The translations under genes were made by a program, and so were the position numbers. Under the pieces are notes generated by a model. That model did no database searches. It was given only the letters and a program-made list of their open reading frames with translations, and was not told the origin of the DNA. From NCBI GenBank assembly GCA_043228905.1, contig JBHGNT010000020.1, positions 992,001-1,056,000 of the forward strand: a stretch of 64,000 bases of DNA. Direction: 5' to 3'. The stretch comes from Azolla caroliniana. Its lineage: Eukaryota; Polypodiophyta. Shown one piece after another: positions 1 to 10,388 of the stretch. Position 1 is the first letter of the stretch, and each line of letters begins with the position of its first letter.

Positions 1-218
1 TTAGTTATTAAGAACAAGAGATAAAAATAAATTAATCTGTTGATTAGCTTACATAGCTTGGTTTTGTTGATTTCTTTCATTTGTATGCGAGAAGAAACTA
101 AGGTTCAGTTTTTATTCGTACAGGTATAGGACTCCCATAATTATGCGACTACTCAACAATAATTTTATCTTGCCTATTTTATGTTTCTCATAAGATTCCA
201 CAGAAGTGGATGGAAATT

Positions 219-290
219 GCGCTTGTAGTCCAACGGTTAGGATAATTGCCTTCCAAGCAATAGACCCGAGTTCAACTCTCGGCAAGCGCA
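219..290 (+). tRNA. tRNA-Gly(UCC), intact cloverleaf
   Basis: Acceptor stem GCGCTTG pairs fully with CAAGCGC, followed by A73. The D arm is GTCC/GGAT around AACGGTTA. Anticodon stem ATTGC/GCAAT holds loop CTTCCAA with anticodon TCC, which reads GGA glycine codons. T stem CCGAG/CTCGG holds loop TTCAACT. The A box (TAGTCCAACGG) and B box (GAGTTCAACTC) needed for Pol III lie inside. There is no intron. CCA is not encoded, as usual for a nuclear gene. The first run of four T downstream is at 424, over 130 nt away, so a normal close terminator is missing. Confidence 0.85.
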
Positions 291-914
291 TACCATGTTA
301 TTTCAACCAGTACTCACGATCTACAATAGAAATCTATTGAAGTCCCTGTCGTAATGTTACGTTCTTCGACAGTTTCATTAGCAAAGGTTTAAATGTCTCC
401 AACAAATTGATGTCCTATAAATATTTTGTGCAAAAACCGTTTTAATAAACTAGTTTCCTTTTTATCTTATACGAAACATAGTGTCACCTTTTGGTCGCTC
501 ACATAAAACATTGAAAACATTAATGACTCAGGTTTGATATGAGCCGTACAAATCAGGATATTTTCCTTCAATGCAATAACCAATATTTCAATATTCCGCA
601 AGTGCAAGCTATGTCCTTTAGAGCGATTATCGAATTGGATAGAGAAAATGTATTCGATAGATTCGAGAATATAAGATTGTTGAATGATTTTCATAATTAG
701 ATTGTAAGAACAAGAGATAAAAATGAATTAATTTGTTGATTAGCTTACAAAGCTTGGTTTTGTGGATTTCTTTCATTTGTATGCGAGAAGGAAGTAAGGT
801 GCAGTTTTTATTCGTACAAGTATAGGACTCCCATAATTATGCGACTACTCAACAATAATTTTATCTTGCCTATTTTATGTTTCTCATAAGATTCCACAGA
901 AGTGGATGGAAATT

Positions 915-986
915 GCGCTTGTAGTCCAACGGTTAGGATAATTGCTTTCCAAGCAATAGACCTGAGTTCAACTCTCGGCAAGCGCA
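915..986 (+). tRNA. tRNA-Gly(UCC), nearly intact
   Basis: Same cloverleaf as the copy at 219, with C32 to T in the anticodon loop and one C to T in the T stem that leaves a G-U pair. The anticodon TCC and both internal promoter boxes are kept, so it could still fold. Confidence 0.75.
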
Positions 987-1247
987 TACCATGTTATTTC
1001 AACCAGTACTCACGATCTACAACAGAAATTTGTTGAAGTCCCTATCGTAATGTTACGTTCTTCGACAATTTCATTAGCAGAGGTTTAAATGTCTCCAACT
1101 AATTGATGTCCTATAAATATTTTGTGCAAAAACCGTTTGAATAAACAAGATTCCTTTTTATCTTATAAGAAACAAAGCGTCACCGTCTGGTCGCTCACAT
1201 AGAACATAGAAAACATCAAGGAGTCAGGTTTGATATGAGATATTTGT

Positions 1248-1319
1248 GCGGCTTTAGCCTTACAAATAGGATATTTTTCTTGAAAGCAATAACCAACATT
1301 TCAATATTCCGCAAGCGCA
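1248..1319 (+). pseudogene. second-half tRNA-Gly relic of the dimeric unit
   Basis: This lies 333 bp after the tRNA at 915 and is collinear with tRNA-Gly over 72 nt. It keeps TTAG/TAGGATA-like D-arm sequence, AAGCAATA, TTCAA and the 3' end GCAAGCGCA, but its stems no longer pair. It is the decayed tRNA of the second half-unit. Confidence 0.6.
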
Positions 1320-1627
1320 AGCTATGTCCTTTACAGCGATACTCGAATTGGATAGACAAAATGTATTCGAAAGATTCGAGAATATAAAATTGTTGAATGA
1401 CTCTCATAATTAGTTATTAAGAACAAGAGATAAAAATAAATTAATCTGTTGATTAGCTTACATAGCTTGGTTTTGTTGATTTCTTTCATTTGTATGCGAG
1501 AAGAAACTAAGGTTCAGTTTTTATTCGTACAGGTATAGGACTCCCATAATTATGCGACTACTCAACAATAATTTTATCTTGCCTATTGTAAGTTTCTCAT
1601 AAGCTTCGACTCAAGAAGATGGAAATT

Positions 1628-1699
1628 GCGCTTGTAGTCCAACGGTTAGGATAATTGCCTTCCAAGCAATGGACCCGAGTTCAACTCTCGGCAAGCGCA
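1628..1699 (+). tRNA. tRNA-Gly(UCC), intact cloverleaf
   Basis: All stems pair as in the copy at 219. The only change is A44 to G in the variable loop (GCAAT then GGAC). The next TTTT downstream is in TAATTTTACG, about 65 nt after the 3' end, closer than in most copies. Confidence 0.85.
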
Positions 1700-1960
1700 T
1701 ACCATGTTATTTCAACCAGTACTCACGATCTAAAATAGAAATTTGTTGAAGTCCCTATCGTAATTTTACGTTCTTCGAGAGTTTCATTAGCAGAAGTTTA
1801 AATGTCTCCAACAAATTGATGTCCTATAAATATTTTGTGCAAAAACGGTTTGAATAAACTAGATTCCTTTTTATCTTATAAGAAACATAGCGTCACCTTC
1901 TGGTTGCTCACATAATACATTTATAATATTAAGGAGTCAGGTTTGATATGAGATATTTGT

Positions 1961-2032
1961 ACGGCTTTCGCCGTACAATTAGGATATTTTTCTTGAATGC
2001 AATAACCAATGTTTCAATATTCCGCAAGTGCA
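1961..2032 (+). pseudogene. second-half tRNA-Gly relic
   Basis: It lies exactly 333 bp after the tRNA at 1628 and 380 bp before the tRNA at 2341. It shows the same collinear but unpaired tRNA-Gly remnant as the other second halves. Confidence 0.6.
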
Positions 2033-2340
2033 AGCTATGTCCTTTAGAGCGATTATCGAATTGGATAGACAAAATGTATTCGATAGATTCGAGAATATAA
2101 AATTGTTGAATGAATTTCATAATTAGATTGTAAGAACAAGAGATAAAAATGAATTAATCTGTTGATTAGCTTACATAGCTTGGTTTTGTTGATTTCTTTC
2201 ATTTGTATGTGAGAGAAAAGTAAGGTTCAGTTTTTATTCGTACAGGTATAGGACTCCTATAATTATGCGACTACTCAACAATAATTTTATTTTTCCTATT
2301 TCAAGTTTCTCATAAGCTTCGACTCAAGAAGATGGAAATT

Positions 2341-2412
2341 GCGCTTGTAGTCCAACGGTTAGGATAATTGCCTTCCAAGCAATAGACCCGAGTTCAACTC
2401 TCGGCAAGCGCA
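2341..2412 (+). tRNA. tRNA-Gly(UCC), intact cloverleaf (array consensus)
   Basis: Identical to the copy at 219: full 7-bp acceptor stem, 5-bp anticodon and T stems, anticodon TCC, and A and B boxes. It is exactly 713 bp after the previous copy. Confidence 0.87.
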
Positions 2413-2673
2413 TACCATGTTATTTCAACCAGGACTCACGATCTACAATAGAAATCTATTGAAGACCCTGTCGTAATGTTACTTTCTTCGACAGTTTCAT
2501 TAGCAGAGGTTTAAATGTCTCCAACAAATTCATGTCCTATAAATATTTTGTGCAAAAACCGTCTGAATAAACTAGATTCCTTTTTATCTTATAAGAAACA
2601 TAGCGTCACCTTCTGGTCGCTCACATAATACATAGAAAACATCAAGGAGTCAGGTTTGATATGAGATATTTGT

Positions 2674-2745
2674 GCGGCTTTAGCCGTACAAATAGGATAT
2701 TTTTCTGGAAAGCAATAACCAACGTTTCAATATTCCGCAAGCGCA
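2674..2745 (+). pseudogene. second-half tRNA-Gly relic, reference example
   Basis: Aligning this family of segments without gaps to the 72-nt tRNA-Gly gives about 48 matches in 72 (my hand count, using the common form of the relic). Matches include GCG at the start, TTAGGATA or a near form in the D arm, AAGCAATA across the anticodon 3' stem, TTCAA in the T loop and GCAAGCGCA at the end. The acceptor, anticodon and T stems are broken, so no functional tRNA is expected. It is 333 bp after the intact tRNA at 2341. Confidence 0.65.
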
Positions 2746-2839
2746 AGCTATGTCCTTTACAGCGATACTCGAATTGGATAGACAAAATGTATTCGAAAGA
2801 TTCGAGAATATAAAATTGTTGAATGACTCTCATAATTAG

Positions 2840-2990
2840 ATTGTAAGAATAAGAGATAAAAATGAATTAATCTGTTGATTAGATTACATAGCTTGGTTTT
2901 CTTGATTTCTTTCATTTGTATGCGAGAAGAAAGTAAGGTTCAGTTTTTATTCGATTGTTGAATGACTTTCATAATTAGATTGTAAGAACA
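2840..2990 (+). repeat. partial unit duplication inside the array
   Basis: The stretch after the second-half relic (ATAATTAGATTGTAAGAA... CAGTTTTTATTCG) occurs at 2,833-2,953 and again from about 2,971. A short piece (TTGTTGAATGACTTTCATA) joins the two. This adds 139 bp to the unit and explains the 852-bp interval between tRNAs. Confidence 0.8.
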
Positions 2991-3192
2991 AGAGATAAAA
3001 ATGAATTAATTTGTTGATTAGCTTACAAAGCTTGGTTTTGTGGATTTCTTTCATTTGTATGCGAGAAGAAAGTAAGGTGCAGTTTTTATTCGTACAGGTA
3101 TAGGACTCCCTCAATTATGCGACTACTCAACAATAATTTTATCTTGCCTATTTCAAGTTTCTCATAAGATACCACAGAAGTAGATGGAAATT

Positions 3193-3264
3193 GCGCTTGT
3201 AGTCCAACGGTTAGGATAATTGCCTTCCAAGCAATAGACCCGAGTTCAATTTTCGGCAAGCGCA
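3193..3264 (+). tRNA. tRNA-Gly(UCC), nearly intact
   Basis: The consensus cloverleaf with two C to T changes in the T arm (TTCAATT loop and a wobble pair in the stem). The B box is weakened to GAGTTCAATTT. Anticodon TCC is kept. Confidence 0.7.
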
Positions 3265-3904
3265 TACCATGTTATTTCAACCAGTACTCACGATCTACAA
3301 CAGAAATTTATTGAAGTCCCTGTCGTAATGTTACGTTCTTCGACAGTTTCATTAGCAGAGGTTTAAATGTCTCCAACAAATTCATGTCCGATAAATATTT
3401 TGTGCAAAAACCGTTTGAATAAACTAGATTCCTTTTTATCTTATAAGAAACATAGCGTCACCTTCTGGTCGCTCACATAAAACATAGAAAACATCAAGGA
3501 GTCAGGTTTGATATGAGATATTTGTGTGGCTTTAGCCGTACAAATAGGATATTTTTTTGAAATCAATAACCAACGTTTCAATATTCCACAAGCGCAAGCT
3601 ATGTCCTTTACAGCGATACTCGAATTGGATAGACAAAATGTATTCGAAAGATTCGAGAATATAAAATTGTTGAATGACTCTCATAATTAGATTGTAAGAA
3701 CAAGAGATAAAAATGAATTAATCTGTTGACTAGCTTACATAGCTTGGTTTTGTTGATTTCTTTCATTTGTATGCGAGAAGAAAGTAAGGTTCAGTTTTTA
3801 TTCGTACAGGTATAGGACTCCCATAATTATGCGACTACTCAACAATAATTTTATCTTGCGTATTTTAAGTTTCTCATAAGCTTCGACTGAAGAAGATGGA
3901 AATT

Positions 3905-3976
3905 GCGCTTGTAGTTCAACGGTTAGGATAATTGCCTTCCAAGTAATAGACCCGGCTTCAACTCTCGGCAAGCGCA
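3905..3976 (+). pseudogene. tRNA-Gly(UCC) copy, damaged T stem
   Basis: Changes are C12 to T in the D stem, GTAAT in the anticodon 3' stem (wobble), and CCGGC in the T stem, which breaks a pair next to the loop and alters the B box. Probably decaying. Confidence 0.65.
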
Positions 3977-4617
3977 TACCATGTTATTTCAACCAGTACT
4001 CACAATCTAAAATAGAAATCTATTGAAGTCCCTGTCGTAATGTTACGTTCATCGACAGTTTCATTAGCAGAGGTTTAAATGTGTCCAACAAATTCATGTC
4101 CTATAAATATTTTGTGTAAAAACGGTTTTAATAAACTAGATTCCCTTTTATCTTATAATAAACATAGCGTCACCTTATGGTCGCTCACATAAAACATAGA
4201 AAACATCATGGAGTCAGGATTGATATGAGATATTTGTGCGGCTTTAGTCGTACAAATAGGATATTTTTCTTGAAAGCAATAACCAACGTTTCAATATTCC
4301 GCAAGCGCAAGCTATGTCCTTTACAGCGATACTCGAATTGGATAGACAAAATGTATTCGATAGATTCGAGAATATAAAATTGTTGAATGACTCTCATAAT
4401 TAGATTATAAGAACAAGAGATAAAAATGAATTAATCTGTTGATTAGCTTACGTAGCTTGGTTTTGTTGATTTCTTTCATTTGTATGCGAGAAAAAAGTAA
4501 GGTTCAGTTTTTGTTCGTACAGGTATAGGACTCCCATAATTATGCGACTACTCAACAATAATTTTATCTTGCGTATTTTAAGTTTCTCATAAGCTTCGAC
4601 TCAAGAAGATGGAAATT

Positions 4618-4689
4618 ACGCTTGTAGTCCAACGGCTAGGATAATTGCCTTCCAAGCAATGGACCCGAGTTCAACTCTCCGCAAGCGCA
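4618..4689 (+). pseudogene. tRNA-Gly(UCC) copy, first acceptor pair lost
   Basis: Begins ACGCTTG, so A1 faces C72. The D loop has GGCTA and the T stem CTCCG, giving another mismatch. Anticodon TCC is kept. Confidence 0.65.
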
Positions 4690-4950
4690 TACCATGTTAT
4701 TTCAACCAGTACTCACGATCTAAAATAGAAATTTGTTGAAGTCCCTGTCGTAATGTTACGTTCTTCGACAGTTTCATTAGCAGAGGTTTAAATGTCTCCA
4801 ACAAATTGATGTCCTATAAATATTTTGTGCAAAAACGGTTATAATAAACTAGATTCCTTCTTATCTTATAAGAAACATAACGTCACCTTCTTGTCGCTGA
4901 CATAAAACATAGAAAACATTAACGACTTGGGTTTGATATTAGATATTTGT

Positions 4951-5022
4951 GCGGCTTTAGCCGTACAATTAGGATATTTTTCTTGAAAGCATTAACCAAC
5001 GTTTCAATATTCCGCAAGGGCA
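4951..5022 (+). pseudogene. second-half tRNA-Gly relic
   Basis: It lies 333 bp after the tRNA copy at 4618. It has GCGGCTTTAGCC at its start and CCGCAAGGGCA at its end, with the same collinear remnant in between. Confidence 0.55.
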
Positions 5023-5330
5023 AGCTATGACCTTTAAAGTGATACTCGAATTGGATAGAAAAAATGTATTCCATAGATTCGAGAATATAAAATTGTTGAA
5101 TGACTTTCATAATTAGATTGTAAGAACAAGAGATAAAAATGATTTAATCTGTTGAATAGCCTACATAGCTTGGTTTTGTGGATTTCTTTCATTTGTATGC
5201 GAGAAGAAAGTAAGTTGCAGTTTTTATTCGTACAGGTATAGGACTCCCTTAATTATGCGACTACTCAACAATAATTTTATCTTGCCTATTTTAAGTTTCT
5301 CATCAAATTCCACAGAAGTAGATGAAAATT

Positions 5331-5402
5331 GCGCTTGTAGTCCAACGGTTAGGATAATTGCCTTCCAAGCAATAGACCCGAGTTCAACTCTCGGCAAGCG
5401 CA
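5331..5402 (+). tRNA. tRNA-Gly(UCC), intact cloverleaf
   Basis: Exact array consensus with all stems paired, anticodon TCC and both internal boxes. A TTTT in TAATTTTACG follows about 65 nt downstream and could end a Pol III transcript. Confidence 0.87.
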
Positions 5403-5660
5403 TACCATGTTATTTCAACCAGTACTCACGATCTACAACAGAAATTTGTTGAAGTCCCTGTCGTAATTTTACGTTCTTCGAGAGTTTCATTAGCAGAGGT
5501 TTAAATGTCTCCAACAAATTGATGTCCTATAAATATTTTGTGCAAAAACGGTTTGAATAAACTAGATTCCTTTTAATCTTATAAGAAACATAGCGTCACC
5601 TTCTCGTCGCTCACATAATACATTTATAATATTAAGGAGTCAGGTTTGATTTGAGGTATT

Positions 5661-5680
5661 TGTACGGCTTTAGCCGTACA
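5661..5680 (+). other. perfect 8-bp hairpin inside the second tRNA relic
   Basis: TGTACGGC and GCCGTACA form a perfect inverted repeat around TTTA. Other units carry TGTGCGGC instead, which leaves one G-T or mismatched pair. It occupies the acceptor/D-arm part of the relic. Confidence 0.6.
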
Positions 5681-5735
5681 ATCAGGATATTTTCCTTGAA
5701 TGCAATAACCAATGTTTCAATATTCCGCAAGTGCA
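5664..5735 (+). pseudogene. second-half tRNA-Gly relic
   Basis: It lies 333 bp after the intact copy at 5331 and 380 bp before the copy at 6044, so the dimer geometry is exact. The cloverleaf pairing is lost. Confidence 0.55.
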
Positions 5736-6043
5736 AGCTATGTCCTTTAGAGCGATTATCGAATTGGATAGAGAAAATGTATTCGATAGATTCGAGAATA
5801 TAAGATTGTTGAATGACTTTCATAATTAGATTGTAAGAACAAGAGATAAAAATGAATTAATATGTTGATTAGCTTACAAAGCTTGGTTTTGTGGATTTCT
5901 TTCATTTGTATGCGAGAAGAAAGTAAGGTGCAATTTTTATCCGTACAGGTATAGGACTCCCTCAATTATGCGACTACTCAACAATAATTTTATCTTGCCT
6001 ATTTCAAGTTTCTCATAAGATACCACAGAAGTAGATGGAAATT

Positions 6044-6115
6044 GCGCTTGTAGTCCAACGGTTAGGATAATTGCCTTCCAAGCAATAGACCAGAGTTCAA
6101 TTTTCGGCAAGCGCA
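6044..6115 (+). pseudogene. tRNA-Gly(UCC) copy, T-stem mismatch
   Basis: The T stem is CAGAG against TTCGG, so one pair is lost and one is wobble. The rest is consensus, with anticodon TCC. Confidence 0.65.
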
Positions 6116-6755
6116 TACCATGTTATTTCAACCAGTACTCACGATCTACAACAGAAATTTATTGAAGTCCCTGTCGTAATGTTACGTTCTTCGACAGTTT
6201 CATTAGCAGAGGTTTAAATGTCTCCAACAAATTCATGTCCTAGAAATATTTTGTGCAAAAACCGTTTGAATAAACTAGATTCCTTTTTATCTTATAAGAA
6301 ACATAGCGTCACCTTCTGGTCGCTCACATAGAACATAGAAAACATCAAGGAGTCAAGTTTGATATGAGATATTTGTGTGGCTTTAGCCGTACAAATAGGA
6401 TATTTTCTTGAAAGCAATAACCAACGTTTCAATATTCCGCAAGCGCAAGCTATGTCCTTTACAGCGATACTCGAATTGGATAGACAAAATGTATTCGAAA
6501 GATTCGAGAATATAAAATTGTTGAATGACTTTCATAATTAGATTGTAAGAACAAGAGATAAAAATGAATTAATCTGTTGACTAGCTTACATAGCTTGGTT
6601 TTGTTGATTTCTTTCATTTGTATGCGAGAAGAAAGTAAGGTTCAGTTTTTATTCGTACAGGTATAGGACTCCCATAATTATGCGACTACTCAACAATAAT
6701 TTTATCTTGCCTATTTTAAGTTTCTCATAAGCTTCGACTCAAAAAGATGGAAATT

Positions 6756-6827
6756 GCGCTTGTAGTCCAACGGTTAGGATAATTGCCTTCCAAGTAATAG
6801 ACCCGAGTTCAACTCTCGGCAAGCGCA
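6756..6827 (+). tRNA. tRNA-Gly(UCC), nearly intact
   Basis: Only change from consensus is GTAAT in the anticodon 3' stem, which makes a G-U pair. Everything else, including both promoter boxes, is kept. Confidence 0.75.
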
Positions 6828-7468
6828 TACCATGTTATTTCAACCAGTACTCACAATCTAAAATAGTAATTTGTTGAAGTCCCTGTCGTAATGTTACGTT
6901 CTTCGACAGTTTCATTAGCAGAAGTTTAAATGTCTCCAACAAATTGATGTCCTATAAATATTTTGTGCAAAACCCGTTTTAATAAACTAGTTCCCTTTTT
7001 ATCTTATAAGAAACATAGCGTCACCTTTTGGTCGCTCACATAAACCATAGAAAATATCATGGAGTCAGGTTTGATATGCGATATTTGTGCGGCTTTAGCC
7101 GTACAAACAGGATATTTTTCTTGAAAGCAATAACCAACGTTTCAATATTCCGCAAGCGTAAGCTATGTCCTTTACAACGATATTCGAATTGGATAGACAA
7201 AATGTATTCGAAAGATTCGAGAATATAAAATTGTTGAATGACTCTCATAATTAGATTGTAAGAACAAGAGATAAAAATGAATTAATCTGTTGATTAGCTT
7301 ACATAGCTTGGTTTTGTTGATTTCTTTCATTTGTATGCGAGAAGAAAGTAAGGTTCAGTTTTTATTCGTACAGGTATAGGACTCCCATAATTATGCGACT
7401 ACTCAACAATAATTTTATCTTGCCTATTTTAAGTTTCTCATAAGCTTCGACTCAAGAAGATGGAAATT

Positions 7469-7540
7469 GCGCTTGTAGTCCAACGGTTAGGATAATTGCC
7501 TTCCAAGTAATAGACCCGACTTCAACTCTCGGCAAGCGCA
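7469..7540 (+). pseudogene. tRNA-Gly(UCC) copy, damaged T stem
   Basis: It has GTAAT in the anticodon stem and CCGAC in the T stem, breaking the pair closing the T loop. It shares GTAAT with the copies at 3905 and 6756, so these descend from one variant. Confidence 0.65.
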
Positions 7541-8155
7541 TACCATGTTATTTCAACCAGTACTCACAATCTACAATAGAAATCTATTGAAGTCCCTGTC
7601 GTAATGTTACGTTCTTCGACAGTTTCATTAGCAGAGGTTTTAATGTCTCCAACAAATTGATGTCCTATAAATATTTTGTGCAAAAACGGTTATAATAAAC
7701 TAGATTCCTTCTTATCTTATAAGAAACATAACGTCACCTTCTTGTCGCTGACATAAAACATAGAAAACATTAACGACTTGGGTTTGATATTAGATATTTG
7801 TGCGGCTTTAGCCGTACAATTAGGATATTTTTCTTGAAAGCATTAACCAACGTTTCAATATTCCGCAAGGGCAAGCTATGACCTTTAAAGTGATACTCGA
7901 ATTGGATAGACAAAATGTATTCCATAGATTCGAGAATATAAAATTGTTGAATGACTTTCATAATTAGATTGTAAGAACAAGAGATAAAAATGATTTAATC
8001 TGTTGAATAGCCTACATAGCTTGGTTTTGTGGATTTCTTTCATTTGTATGCGAGGGGAAAGTATAGGACTCCCATAATTATATGACCACCCAACAATAAT
8101 TTTATCTTGCCTATTTTAAGTTTCTGATAAGCTTCCAAAGTAGTAGATTGAAATT

Positions 8156-8227
8156 GCGCTTGTAGTCCAACGGTTAGGATAATTGGCTTCCAAGCAATAG
8201 ACCCGAGTTCAACTCTCGGCAAGTGCA
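8156..8227 (+). pseudogene. tRNA-Gly(UCC) copy, anticodon-stem mismatch
   Basis: ATTGG faces GCAAT, so the pair closing the anticodon loop is lost. The acceptor 3' strand is CAAGTGC, giving a wobble pair. The rest is consensus. Confidence 0.65.
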
Positions 8228-8655
8228 TACCATGTTATTTCAACCCTTTCGTAATGTTACGTTCTTCGAAAGTTTCACTAGAAGAGGTTAAAACGTCTCC
8301 AACAAATTGAAGTACAGATTGAAAGCAATTACCAACGTTTCAATATTCCGCAAGCGAATGTTATGTCCTTTAGTGCGATACTCGAATTGGATAGACAAAA
8401 CGTATTCGATAGATTCGAGAATATAAAATTGTTGAATGATTTTCATAATTAGATTATAAGAACAAGAGATAAAAATGAATTAATCTGTTGATTAGCTTAC
8501 ATAGCTTGGTTTTGTGGATTTCTTTCATTTGTATGCGAAAAGAAAGTAAGGTTCAGTTTTTATTCGTACAGGTATAGGACTCCCATAAATATGCGACTAC
8601 TCAACAATAATTTTATCTTGCCTATTTTATGTTTCACATAAGCACTAGAAGTATC

Positions 8656-8727
8656 GCGCTTGTAGTCTAACGGTTAGGATAATTGCCTTCTAGGCAATAG
8701 ACCCGAGTTCAACTCTCGGCAAGTGTA
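8656..8727 (+). pseudogene. tRNA-Gly-derived copy with anticodon TCT
   Basis: The anticodon loop reads CTTCTAG, so the triplet is TCT, which would read arginine AGA. Stems are largely kept: the D arm has GTCT and the acceptor CAAGTGT. The upstream flank is shortened. The identity of the tRNA body remains glycine-like, so charging as Arg is not implied. Confidence 0.65.
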
Positions 8728-9378
8728 TACCATGTTATTTCAACCAGTACTCACGATCTAAAACAGAAATCTATTCAAGTCCCCTTCGTAATGTTACGTT
8801 CTTGCAGTTCTTGCAGAGTTTCATTGGCAGAGGTTAAACTGTTTCCAACAAATTGAAGTCCTATAAATAATTTGTCCAAAAACTGTTTTAATAAACTAGA
8901 TACGTTTTTATCTTATAAGAAACTTAGAATCACCTTTTGGTCACTCACATAAATCATAGAAAACATTAAGCACTCAGGTTTGATATGAGATATTTGTGCG
9001 ACTTTAGAAGTATAATTAGAATATTTTTTTTCAATGCAATAAGCAACGTTTCAATATTCCGCAAGCGCATGCTATGTCCTTTAGAGCGGTACTCAAATTG
9101 GATAAAAAAAATGTATTCGATAGATTCGAGAATATAAAATTGTTCACTAACATTCATAAGTAGATTGTAAGAACAGGAGATCAAATTGAATTAATCTGAT
9201 GAGTAGCTTACATATGTTGTTTAAGTGGATTTCTTGCATTTTTATGCGAGAAGAAAGTAAGGTTCAGGTTTTATTCGTATAGGTATACGACTCCCATAAT
9301 TATGCGACTACTCAACAATAATTTTATCTTGTGTATTTTATGTTTTTGATAATGTTCCACTGGAAGTAGGTGGAAATT

Positions 9379-9450
9379 GCGCTTGTAGGCCAACGGTTAG
9401 GTTAATTCCCTTCCAAGCAATAGACACGAGTTCAACTCTCGACAAGTGCA
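9379..9450 (+). pseudogene. tRNA-Gly copy, decayed
   Basis: D arm GGCC, GGTTA in place of GGATA, anticodon stem ATTCC, T-stem mismatches and a CAAGTGC acceptor strand. Anticodon TCC is still readable. Confidence 0.6.
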
Positions 9451-10017
9451 TGCCATGTTATTTCAATCAGTACTCAGGATATAAAAGAGAAATCTATTGA
9501 AATCCGTTTTATAATGTTATGTTCTTCAATAGTTTCATTAGCAATAAATTAAAGTCCTATAAATTGAAGTTCAAATTGAAAGCAATAACCAACGTTTGAA
9601 TATTCCGCAAATGCATGTTTTGTCCTTTAGAGCGGTACTCGAATTGGATAAACAAAATCTATTCGATGACTTTCATAATTAGAGAGTTTCAATATTCCGA
9701 AGGCGCACGCTATGTCCTTTAGAGCGGTACTTCAATTGGATAAACAAAATCTATTCGATTAGATTCGAGAATATAAAATTGTTGGATGAGTTTCATAACT
9801 ACATTGTAGAAACAAGAGATCAAATTAAATTATTCTGATGTTTAGCTTAAAAAGGCTATTTTTGTGGACTTGTTTCATGTGTATGCGAGAAGAAAGTAAG
9901 CCTCACTATTTGTTCGCTCAGGTATAGGACTAACATTTACATGCGACTACTCAACAATAATTTTCTCTCCTATATTTTTTGTTTTTGACAAACTTCCCTT
10001 CGAAGCAAGGTTAAATT

Positions 10018-10078
10018 GTGCTTGTAGTCCAACGGTTAGGATAATTGCCTTCCAAGCAATAGATCCGAGTTCAACTCT
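10018..10078 (+). pseudogene. tRNA-Gly copy truncated in the T arm
   Basis: Begins GTGCTTG and is normal up to TTCAACTCT, then joins unrelated AGCCCTAGC. The acceptor 3' strand is missing. The same truncated copy recurs at 27,935. Confidence 0.7.
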
Positions 10079-10388
10079 AGCCCTAGCTACTTGTGAGCCT
10101 CTAGCCCTACATTTACGATATTTTTCTTGAAAGCAATAGACTACGTTTCATAACTAGATTCTAAGAACACGGGAAAAAATTGAATTAATAAGATATATTG
10201 CTCAAATAAGCTATTTTTAAGGACTTCTTTCATTTGTATGCTAGAAGAATGTAAGGCTTACTATTCGTTCACTTAAGTAACAATTGGTAAAGGTTAAGGA
10301 CTAACATTGATATGCAAGTACTCCACAATACTTTTACCATGTATGTGTTTTGTTTGCGATGAAATTACGTTGGAAGTAGGCTCAAATT

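Larger units (their letters stand above)
1..8045 (+). repeat. tRNA-Gly satellite array, homogeneous left block (713-bp units)
   Basis: Eleven consecutive units, mostly spaced exactly 713 or 712 bp (tRNA starts 915, 1628, 2341, then 3193 to 7469). Each unit has a tRNA-Gly(UCC), then 333 bp further on a decayed second tRNA-like segment, then 380 bp to the next tRNA. Units differ by scattered substitutions and small indels, so this block was homogenised recently. The first interval is 696 bp because the second tRNA relic is partly deleted near 540. One interval is 852 bp because about 140 bp is duplicated near 2,840-2,990. The block continues beyond the left window edge. Short ORFs recur once per unit but are by-products of repetition. 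Confidence 0.95.

Noticed and set aside
219-290. Organellar tRNA transferred to the nucleus
   Set aside because: Chloroplast trnG(UCC) has a different sequence and an intron. This tRNA has a nuclear-type body and lacks organellar flanks.
1-8045. CRISPR-like array of repeats and spacers
   Set aside because: The whole 713-bp unit is repeated, including the parts between tRNAs. There are no unique spacers, and the context is eukaryotic.
467-9184. A 63-codon minus-strand ORF recurring once per satellite unit (for example 1216, 1929, 2642, 4206, 4919)
   Set aside because: It lies over the decayed second tRNA and its flank, is lost by indels in several units and in most older ones, and its conservation is explained by repeat homogenisation.
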